From positions 1-25,995 of the forward strand of contig ATSW01002673.1 of assembly GCA_000444245.1 (NCBI GenBank): a stretch of 25,995 nt of DNA. The letters run 5' to 3'. Numbering within the stretch: the stretch's first letter is position 1; each line of letters starts with the position of its first letter. Below, one piece after another: positions 8,587-20,500 of the stretch. Below the pieces are notes generated by a model, which made no database searches, was not told where the DNA came from, and saw only the letters and a program-made list of their open reading frames with translations. A program made the translations under genes and the position numbers. The stretch is from Botryllus schlosseri. Taxonomy: Eukaryota; Chordata; Ascidiacea; Stolidobranchia; Styelidae.

Positions 8587-11500
8587 GTGAGATGAACTTG
8601 GTCGTAAGACTAATTGTAAGAATATGTGGCAAATCCATACATGGTCATTACAAGTACCTGTACTTCCCATGAGCATTCAAGCAGATCAATTCTACTTACC
8701 CCGAATATCTGGCATATTTTCAGGCGACCTCCAATTACTGTTACTAGTAGGGGCTACCATATTTGAAGTCAAATACTTGCAACTTTCGGAGTATTTTCCA
8801 AGAGAAAACAATTTACAACTAGAATGTAGATCATCGCAGATGCTGCAACGTATAGGTTAGCATGCCCTAGGTATCACGATTATGAGAAAAAGTTTTGTTA
8901 TTGTCACTTTCGCAGCACTATTTCCCATCGGGCATTAGGCATTAGGCTACTAATACTATTGAACCTTTGTAACTACCAACTACAGTGATTATTGCTCTCT
9001 GAACAACATGAGAATGTGTTTTTCTTTCTTTCAGTCAATGATACATCCTGCGACTGCTGTGACAACTGTACAACTACTACAGCTGCACCCTGTATTGTGT
9101 GTTCCTTGGGACTGTTTCTGAACGAGAGTACAAATTCGTGTGAAAAATGCCCTGTCGGACACTTGTAAGTTGCGATGTAGTTATTTCTTTTATGATAATA
9201 CTGCATTTTTATGGTAGAGAGGCACTGTCTTGTTGGCACCGTGGTTACCATCAAAATCCTATCTAGTTGTTATAAGAACCTTGATTTGATACCGAAAATA
9301 ATGCATACAATTATTAGATCGTTAATTAGTCGAGTGGTCATCGGCGCTATTCAAGCACGAAATATTTCCAATAGTCAAGTCCAAACCCGAACAATCGACT
9401 GGACTTGGACCTATACCCCATCGTCTTTAGTACGCCAAACCATGAAAATTTCCAAAAGGGGGTGCTCGGATAAAAAGGTTAAGAACCACTGATTTACATG
9501 ATGGTAGGTACACCTGTGTGCTGCATATTAGTTCATTCACGACATTCCTCTCTTCGCGGTGATGAGAACGGCACTAGAATGGCAAAGTTTGCATTCCTCA
9601 AAAGAGTGTCAGATGAAATATGCCAGAAAGTGAAATAGTGTTGTGGTGAAAATTGAGACCTGGATTACACTTACAAGTTGACTGATGTAGCCTACACGTT
9701 GATCGCAAACTTTCAATCTGATTGGTCAATTTTACATTGTTTGTTCATTTTACGTATGCTAATTTAAGCCAACCAACCAATTACAATCCTGCACAACTGG
9801 GTTGTCATTTTTCAGTCGGCATCTTGTCTTGTTGAGCATGTTTGTTTTGTTAGAGATGGCGCAGCATTGTAATTTGCAAAGCTTAGTGGCATCTACTCAG
9901 ACAATACTAGAAAAATCCAAAAAATTCTCCTATTATTGACTTCGCTTGTTGCGAAATCCAAAAGCCTGTGATAACTATTAACTCAGATACAGCGATTCTG
10001 ACAGCGGAATCATGTGTGATCCATAAGCAACAGTTACACAGCATTAACGATTGGTAGGCCTACCTATAAATAGTATCCTTTTATTGAAACATTTTTCAAC
10101 CGGTCTTTTGTCTTATTAGACATTGAGCAATTGATTTGTATACAGGGTACGTGTGTGTAGGTAGCGTACTCATTAAAAAGGTGATTGAAGCATGAAAGAA
10201 CAATTGTTTTCATTGATAGAATGGACCTTTTGTCTTGTGATACCATGAGCCAATCTTCGTATTAGGGTGATACCGAACAATCAATGTTTGTCTATGTATT
10301 CATGTTACTTGGCAATAAATTCTATGATATTAATATTAAACTATTTTGGGGTCACCTAGTCCAGATAAGCCGATGTCATTCTTTCTTGGTGCCAGTTGAA
10401 TGACGTTACGTTTGTACCATTGAAAACTTTAATACTCACAAGTCTTGTGATAGGAGGATTTGTTGAAATAACATTTATTGTGCTACAAAAAATAATTCTT
10501 TGCCTTACGTGAGTCCTATGTGGTGTGAAATCTCCACCTTTAGTACAATACAGAATGTACATATTGTCACAGTTTCTCTCATCTTCACATACACATCTAT
10601 TTTATCTCTGCATTCAAGTTTTATGCTATTAGGAATTTCCTATATGGCACCACACTACTCCAATAATAGACAGATATGTGCCTGTCATTTTATGCAGTTT
10701 TTTCTATTCCTTTGCAGCTGCCCTGAAGCAAGTAACATTGCAATCGCTTGTCCCGATGGACTTTATGCGAACACTACGGAATTGGCTTCTTGTGTGGAGT
10801 GCCCCGCTGGATACAGCTGTAAAAATGCGTGGGTTCTAATATTACTGAATCTGATCTGCATTACACATAGTGGTCAGTGTGCAGCACCTATGACTTTTTG
10901 ATGGTGGATATGTTTTGGAATAGTCACAATATTCATTCTCATAGAACGTTTTGAAAGATGAAGAAGAAAGGCAGATCGAAGTAGAAGTAGTGCCTTCTGA
11001 CTCAATAAAAATGATATAAAAAACTTCTCTGGAGAAGTACAAGTAGTAAATGTTAGTTTGAGGAGTAATTCGCTATATTACAAGAACTTTTAAAAATTTG
11101 ATGATATCATTGCGTTGCCTGTGAGAAATGACCAATATTGACACCAATTGATAAAATTTCCAAGCCATTTTGATGACTGTGATGTGTGATACCACAATAC
11201 TGATTGGCAGCCTGACAGTTAAGCCTATGAAAGAAAAGTAGGCTACTGCTAATACCACGATGAGCATCTTTCTGCTTGTTGTAATAATCTAATCCAGTGG
11301 TTCCCAATGGTATCGGCCCCCAGTGGGAGATTCTGAGAAACAGGGGGCCGAAAATAACGAAGGGGCGATAGGGGGTGAAAATTTAGAACGGCTATGTTTA
11401 ACCAATCGACAAGAAATGCATGTGAAAAACGGGTTGCTCTGGATCTGCCTCGAAAGCCGATTAAAAAAAGGTAAAGTCTCACCAATTATATGGGGAGACG

Positions 11501-14500
11501 GGTCAAATAAATGACCCCTTCTTTTAGTCAGTTCACCAGCGATTAGAGTTTAGTTGTATATAATATCCCGTTTATATGAAAATTTGTGTCAAGCTTGATA
11601 AGGCGCGATGAGTCGAAAAAGATTGGGAACCACTGACCTAAACTGTTGGCATCAGTTTGACCCTGGAAGGTGATAAAGTCGGAGTCGTGGGTGCCTAAAA
11701 ATGGTTTAGTAATCAACTGGAGTAAGTAGATACGATTATAATTATGGAGGTGAAGTAGCAGTACAAGTATTTAATTTTACTGAGCACCTAAAGATAGCCA
11801 ATAAGTGTCGGTCCATAAATGAAATCTCATCAAATTCTTGTATGCAGGTGGCTTTCTCCAGTGGAATGTGTCGCAGGCACTTATTCGGAACAAGGCAGTG
11901 CCGTGTGTTTCCCGTGCAACCAAGGGTACTATGCTTCCAGCAACAGGAATATCCAATGCACCGCGTGCCCAGCTGGAAATCAGTGTGGTAACTCGTCGTC
12001 CGAACCAGTACCGTGCGAACCAGGCTTTTTCGCGACTTCACGCCAAACAAATTGTGTTCGATGCGCCACCGGTTTTTATGCTGAATCATACGGTAACACA
12101 GAATGCACGGCTTGTCCCAAAGGCTACCAATGTGCCGATCCTACGTTATCGCCTGAAATTTGCCAGTCCGGATTTTATTCTGCTACCGGACAAGCGAATT
12201 GCACCATCTGTCCTGACGGGTATTATTCAAACAGTACGGACGGATGTCAACCGTGCCCCGCCGGCTATTTTTGTGACGATCCGCGCGTAACGCCGCAACC
12301 TTGCTCAGTAGGATACTTCAGCGTAGACCTGTCCACAGAATGCTCACCTTGTCCTGAAGGATATTACGCCAACGACACGGCTCTTACCGAGTGTACTTTG
12401 TGCACGGGCGGGTATTACTGCCCCACTCCGTCCTCGAATCCTGTTACTTGTCCCCCTGGAAAGTATTCTACTTCGGGTAGCTCCGAATGCGTCCAATGTC
12501 CACAGGGGTACCATGCGTCGTCTGCAGGATCTCAAAACTGTAGCATATGCCCTGCCGGGTACAGTTGCGAAAATTCGTCTCGTGACCCAGTGCCGTGTCT
12601 AGCAGGGTATATATCGGTGATCGGTTCAACCCAGTGTGTAGCCTGTGACGATGGGTATTATTCCCTGAATGACACAGGGGTTAATGAATGTGCCCCATGT
12701 CCTGCAGGGTATTACTGCGCCGATCCCAGTCAAGATCCTACACCTTGTGATGCAGGGCATTTTAGTTCACAGCGCGCTGTAGAATGCTCACCCTGCCCCC
12801 GTGGGTATTATGCTAATACAACTGGTGATACTAATTGTACGATATGCGCCAGCGGGTATCGTTGTCCTTCCACAAACTCAAGTCCTATTCAATGCGCATC
12901 AGGACAGTATTCGACAGAAGGCAGTTTGGAATGCACAGCTTGTCCTGAAGGATATTTCTCGCCTACGCCTGCATCACAAAATTGCACGATATGTCCTGCC
13001 GGGTACAGCTGCTCTGACCCATCAATGGACCCAGTACCATGCCTTCAAGGGTTTGAATCTGCTGTTGGCTCCACTGTGTGCGTATCTTGTGACGCAGGGT
13101 ATTATTCGGTGAATGAAACCGGTATAAATGAATGTGTAACATGCCCTTCTGGGTTTAGTTGCACAGATCCCACGTCTGAGCCATCGCCTTGCTCTCCCGG
13201 TAGTTATTCTGTGGGACTGTCTGTGAATTGTAGTATGTGTGCACAAGGTTTCTACACGTCTGACGCCAATTCCTCCGAATGTAGAGTTTGCCCGTTGGGA
13301 CACAGCTGTGCCGACACATCCGCTGACCCCATAATTTGCGAAAAAGGGACTTTTGCTTCAGCCAGGTCTATATCGTGTACACCATGTCCGTACGGGCATT
13401 ACAGTAATGACACAGGAGCAAGTGAATGCCGAGAATGCCCAGAAGGCTACCAATGTAGCGACCCTACTTCATCACCTGTGGCTTGTGGTGCTGGATTTTA
13501 CTCTTTGAAGGCTGCGACAGGTTGCACATCGTGTCCTGTTGGTTATTACTCTGATTTACCTGGATCTGCAATATGCGTGCGATGTCCGGATGGATATTCT
13601 TGCGCTAATGCGTCAGTAGCGCCGCAGCCTTGCGGTAAAGGAACTTACAGTGTTTCGGGAGCTGCTGACTGCAACAGCTGTCAAGATGGTTACTATAATA
13701 ATTTGACTGCTCAGAGAGAGTGTGAGGTATGGAAGTTGTTGTTTATACCAGTATCACAAAAGTTCACTTTTAATTCAATCATTTGAAGCATAACTATGAA
13801 GGTCCCTGCCATTCCTCTAACCACGCCCATGTTTCAACGATGTGATGTGAGGTCCATTGCTATTTTGAATTTCGGGTAAAATTAGTTGAAATACGAATGA
13901 TGCCACTGCGTACCATCGAGAAAAGATCAGTAGCAGACGATCCTGTATTTGTTTTTATCATTGATGCGACCTGGCATATATTTTAGATGCGAATCAAGCA
14001 GGTGTTCAAATTGGTCACTTAGGAATATGAATAGGCCCGATAGGTGTGTCAGTTAAAAATTTTAAAAATATTGATACTATTCTACCAGTGGATCACTTGA
14101 TCAGGGAAATATACCAATAGTTTAAAATCTGCTGAAGTAAAAGTAGTGCACAACAAAGTATTAAATATGGCCATTGGAGCTTAGATGCTTTACCAGTAAA
14201 TCCATCTGTCCTACAATTATCTCACAACTCCATCATTTCTTTTAAAAAATTGATGAGATTGCTAGTCATCTGATGGGTTCAATCACCTTGAAATACATTA
14301 TCTTTATTGTTGATAATAATTTATGTATTCCGATCAGGAATGTCCTGCCGGCCACAGATGTCCAAATATCGAAGAAGAACCTATCGTCTGTGAACCTGGC
14401 TCTTTCAGGTATGATCACCTTTTCTGTGTTACAGCTCTCAATAAGAACAAATCAAAGATGATGACAATTGGCTCAACCAGCATGAAGTCGGTGAATATAT

Positions 14501-17500
14501 TGTCAATGAGGGGATTCCTAGTTGGCTGTAATCCTCACCCATGGATATAGTTTCCTCGCCACTGCACCACTTAAAAACTAGTCTCTCTGTCAGTATATCA
14601 GTCTCGGTTATGCTTGTGATGATGTTTTTTTCCCATTCCTTAACAGTTTATCGAGAGCAATTTCCTGTACCAATTGCATAACGGGTACTACTTACCAGCA
14701 TCAAGCAATGCAATCAGAATGCTTATTTTGCCCAGGACCTGGTTATAATTGCTCTGATCCAAAAGTGGAACCAACAAGTCAGGTTAGTTGTAGTGGACTT
14801 GATAATGGGAATTTCTATAAACTCTATAAATTGGAATCTTTAATCTTGTAATTCTCAAAATGTGCTGGACGATATATGTTTCTCAAACATCGATTTATTC
14901 CAAGGGATGCAACATTGGATATTACTACTCAGTAACATCACTATGCTTGGAATGCACGCCTGGTACGTACAATGACAAAAAGAATGCTTCATCATGTACG
15001 GAGTGTCCTGCTGGCTATCAATGTCCAAGTAAGAACCTTGTATCTTCTTTTGATTGACTTCACAGTATCGTTGTGTATACTGTATGTGTACATCAGCGGC
15101 GGCTATAACACTTGATTTCAAATTTGAATGTGCAAAATTTATTGGTGGTAATATCCACGAACATCCGCTTGCTTCAAGAACACCAAAGATTTTATCATTC
15201 TATTCATGACTCCTACTTAATCCTTTTCTGAATAGGCATCTCCTTGAAATTATAGCCTTGCTCCTTCACAATATGTATAATGGTCTCAGCTGTCTGATAT
15301 AATCTTGTCTTACACAATAAATGAATAGCATGATAACTCTTGTTTGGTTCGTTTTGTCCTTCTCAGGTGGCCAACATGCCCACCTTTCTCTCAACAACTT
15401 TTTAGCGTGATAGAAATATACAAAATGAAATACTTCTGATTGGTTGCGGTTCATTACCTACTCTGCATCTTATTGCTTGGATCGATTTGATAATTCGGGA
15501 AGTGATGAAAGTAGTCACTGATAATGCTGAAGCAGATCAAGAATTAACGCTTCTATGGTTAGGCCAACATAACTTCAAGCATAATTAGAAATTCAGAGCC
15601 TTGAAACCCCTAAATCAATCAGCTTTTCAAATTCTATTAATTCTATATGATGCAACTAAATGACATTTACTTGCCAAGAACTGAGGAAACTTATGAAGTT
15701 TCACGATATATCTCTGTGACCAATGCAGGAAGTGAGCAGAACTGTGAAATACTCAAATTTTACCAACTACTATGATTGGGATACATTCAGTACACCCATG
15801 TACATTAAGTAAGCTGTGACAATCTTGAGTAGGCTACAGGTTTGTGAGTGAAAATGTTGAAGTGAATGTTGAAGTAATATGCAGGTAAATTGAGGTGGTA
15901 GCGATGCAAATAGTATAGATCTAGCCTACTTGATTACTGGTACGGCAGGTATTCAGTTTAACGAAGTATATTGGTATAACGCCATTTTAATAATATTCAA
16001 TAAGGAGTTGGTAGACCTTACGTAATTCGCTGAACTGAGACCCGATAAGACCGTTGTGAGTCGTATATTTTGTCGTGTGAACGTAGATAACAATTTGCGC
16101 ATGTACTCTCTCGTGGCTATGAGAGATATTGATTTCCATTCATGATTATTCGCTGATTCGGAAGTCCATTGCATTGCCGTACGTGATTCAATAAAGTTAC
16201 AAGTCGTGGAGACAGAAACAAAATATATTCGTCAGTGTGATCCATCGAATACGTGTGAAATAGACAGGTCGGGGTACGTCAGCCAACAAGGCCGCAAGGC
16301 GCGGTTACGCCGGTCCGTCAAAAGAAGAAACACGCAGCGAATTGTAAATGCAACCTTCTGGAGTCAATTATACAACTACAAACATTCGCTCAGCGTTATA
16401 TTCAGTGACAATCTCCAGACGATAGTTCCTAAAAATTTTGATCTTATTTGATGTACTTTTCTCTAGATTCTGCGGGAACAGAAGCTATCGCTTGTGATGC
16501 AGGAACCTACAGTTCGTCAGGCGCAACAAACTGCAGTACTTGTATGGATGGATTTTATCAGATCGAAGCAGCACAAGCAACGTGCACTATATGTCCTTCA
16601 GGTACCAATGTTCAACACCGGTCGGAAAACAAAAGAATTCGTGGCTCCTTGACTTTTGAATAGATAGAATATTGGTAATCCTGCACCCGTACAGTTTTCA
16701 TCAACTAACCTATGCGCTAGTATCATCATTGGTAGTACAAATGAATTTGAATAGATAATTCATGTTACAAAATTTCAGGGTTGCCTTCCCGACTACATCC
16801 GGGTGAAGATCAAAATAAGCTAAACCTAAAATTTCATAAGCAGATATCTCTGGATGTAGCATTTCTTATGGTATAGTGTCATCTGTATTTAAACCGGTAC
16901 ATATCTAATAATCTATTGATTTGAACACGAAATGAGAATACCATTTACTAGTTAACGATGTAAAAGAGGTGCATCTTTCCACAGGATACAGCTGCCATAA
17001 CAAGTCATCCATGCCAGTGGAATGTGAATCTGGTACTTATGCCACCTCAGGTTCTTTGTATTGCTTTGAATGTTCCAATGGTACCTACCAGGTAATACAT
17101 AGGTCGTACCGTATGATCATGTAATATGGAACATTCATCTCTTTAATTGTTTCAATGTTATAGAATGAATCTGGACAATCAGAATGCATTACTTGCATGG
17201 AGGGACATCGGTGCCCAACGCCAGGCACTGAATCTCCTGAGATATGTCCGAAAGGAACCTACGCTATTGCTGGATCACATAGTTGTACGGTGTGTCCTGA
17301 TGGACATCATGCTATTTCTGAAGGCCTTACTTCCTGTCAGGTAGGTATTTTTGTAAATATCGATGAGGACTGTCCATAATTCTACCTGTATTAGAATTTA
17401 GGAACATTTAAATATTTCAATCACGTACAATTAATATTTATATTCGTCACAAAGATCTGAACCTTACGTTTGGGCAGTGTGTTTCATATTTTGAAACATC

Positions 17501-20500
17501 AATGCGTAGATTTTTTGGAGCGAGATCAGGTTTATTACCACTCATGGAGTATCTCTGGAATTAACCTTTTATTGCTATTATTCCAACCCAGATGTACTCA
17601 TTGTTTGGATGTTATTAAGTAGTATATGTTGTTTGCTTTTGCAAACCTGTATTATTAACCAGTCACATTGTAAAACCCAAATGTATTTCTTTTAATTGCT
17701 GTTTTAAGATTTGTGACATTGGACATTATTGCCCGAATCCGACGGATGGCCCATTACAATGTGCACCTGGTACATATTCCAATTTCCCGGGGAGAAGCTC
17801 GTGCCAAACATGTCCAGAGGGATATTATGCCGCTAACAACGGAAGCATACAATGTATCGAGTGTGAAGCCGGTAGCTTCTGTTCCGTTACCGATACAAAT
17901 CTTTGTCCTATTGGAACATTCAGCGACACAAAAGGTAAAACAGTATTTCGATACAAAGAGATTGATTTGAATATGATCTGCTTTGTTGATTGGCTCATTT
18001 CATGTCATCCTCCTAATTGAAACTATTTGCTAATATGGAAGTCAAATTCTTATTGAAACGTAACTTTTGATTTAGGACTAACAGCTTGCAAAGCATGTGA
18101 TGTAGGAACTTATGCAAATGTCGAGGGAAGCTCCCAGTGTGAAATATGCGCCACTGGGTATAGCTGCAATTCAACTTCGGCAACCGAATGTAGCGTCGGA
18201 ACGTACAGTCCTGCTGGCAACACCATCTGCACAGGTAACAGTGATGTCATTATTCACTGCGTAATGATGCTTTACATGGGCGAGGGAAACATAGAAATGT
18301 GACACGCTGTAATATGTAATATGAGAAAATAATTTAATCTTCGTAATAATGATGGATACATCGACTATGTGATTCTTCACATCTATGACTAGAATGTACA
18401 CAGTAACTACATACTGATTACAAAATTTCATCAAAGGTTTCTAAACCAGAAATTCTGACAATTTTAATGTTTCAGGTATACACAAAGCCGTGCACAAAGT
18501 AATTCTCGAGTGGCTTAATATTTTGGCAAACTGTAAACTGGTGTGTAGCATGTGCAAGTGAAAAAAGTGATTCCCAACGTGGGCGTTATCGCCCCCCAAT
18601 GGGTGATTTTGAGAAACAAGGGGTGAAAATACCAAAGGGGGCGATGGGGGGCGAAAAGGTTGGAGCCTCCAGTGAGATATATTTAATTAACATGGCCAAA
18701 TAAATGCACGTGAAGACGGCTTATTCATCATATGACGCGAAAGTTCACTACAAAAAGGCCAACTCAACGGAAAGTAGACTCGGAAACCGGTTTTCCGAGC
18801 ATCTACTTGAAAAATGACCTTTCGTTTTTATTCAATTCACTAGCGATTAGATTTGGGTGAATGAATTTCCTGTTGATACGCTGCTTTTTTCGGCTCCGTA
18901 AATATGGGGGGCGAAAATTTGTGTTGAGCTCGATAAAGGGGCGATGAGTGGAAAAAGGTTGGGAACGACTGCTTTATGTCAATATTTTGAAATCAAAAAA
19001 TATCTATTTGAATAATTTTCCCCCTATTCTGTTATATGTAGAGCTGATATAACTGATTCAATTGCGCGCATGATCATTTCATCACTCTTTCTAACCATGC
19101 TGCGGCTTGATCACAGAAATTTCATTTTCATGAAGATTTCTGGCCTTGTGAAAAATGTTTGGATGCTACGATACAACCAATCCTAGTGCCATGGCTCTCA
19201 CATGTAAGATAAAAGTATGGATACTATATTTGTCATCGTGCCAACCCCCAGTTATCAAACAATTGCTACTTCAAGCCACCTCAGTATCGCTCTAGGTATG
19301 ACCACTGCAAATGTAATCATAATGACAATATTGTAGTCAAGTCAGCCTTGTATGACTTTATTTCGATTTCCCAGGCTGCTCATCAGGCACGTATGCATCG
19401 ACTTCAGGCAGTGCGGTATGCAGTATTTGCCCAAGAGATCACTATTGCCCGTCTGTTGAACAAGATCCAATACCCTGTCAAAGTGGACAGTACAGGTATC
19501 TATCTGTTTCGTAATCATAATCATCACAAGTGTTGGTATCGGAGGCTTATCTAGTCTCTTCCTCGCCATCTTATCCGTGTAAGCGGCGTCCTATAAAAGC
19601 CTTGAAGAGGTCCGGTAGCTACTGAATAAACATGAAAAAAATTGGTCTGGCGTAAATGACCATAGCAGTCGACAAATACTATGAATATCACAAACAGCAA
19701 CAATAATCATGGTCAGCATTGCCGTAGTTTTAATTTTTCAAGTAGGCTTTGTATAGTTGCACTACTTCCATTTTAGACTACTTCTAATTAACATTAACAT
19801 ACATTTTAAAAATGGGATTTCTAAAAGTAGTTTTGCGATAAGCTCCCATCACTTGTATGAGTGAAAATGTCGTAAGAACCGTGTAAAATATCATTGTAAA
19901 AGGGGGACTGAATAGGCTATATTTTCGAAGATTCCTTCTATTTGTAGTGTCAAAGTATTCATGCTGCGACTTGAAGTAGTTTTGACTAGTCTCGGACACG
20001 ACTACGTCTACTTGTAATTGAGTAGAAATTCATGCAATTACTTCTACTTGAGTACTGTAGCAACATTGACTAATTTGGGTAAATCTACACTTAGGTTGCA
20101 GCTAACTGATATTCGGCTGATAAGGTTTCATTTAACACTGATAGCATAGATCGTTTTGAATATTCGCTTCTAAAATAGTTCCAGTTGTGTAACAAAACAC
20201 GAAATAGACTTTTAGATACTCTTCAAACTATCAGTGTTAACAGGATAATAGTGGCTTGTGTGAGTAAAAGTCAATTTACAAAACTTGTGGTTGTGCTGTG
20301 TACCAAGATGCATCGGTTTACATCTGAATGATGTGTGTTAATCTGGCCATTAAGTATAGCTAAGACTAATATAGTTATACAGCAGCAATAAATGCTTTCA
20401 AAGACAACACTAGGTGGTGATATTGACACATCTTTCTAAAACTCTCAATGTATAGGATTGGTATAGCAAAGCGTAGTACCTTGGATCCTGTTTCAAAAAT

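Noticed and set aside
11819-11847. Using the ATG at 11819 as the start of the Cys-repeat protein.
   Set aside because: A splice acceptor ends at 11847 and upstream exons with matching phase and modules exist, so this ATG is intronic.
11848-13726. Periodic repeats suggestive of a satellite or CRISPR-like array.
   Set aside because: The period comes from in-frame cysteine modules with strong protein-level constraint.
15365-15400. hAT-like end caggtggccaacatgcccacc in intron 7.
   Set aside because: No inverted partner or flanking duplication was found.
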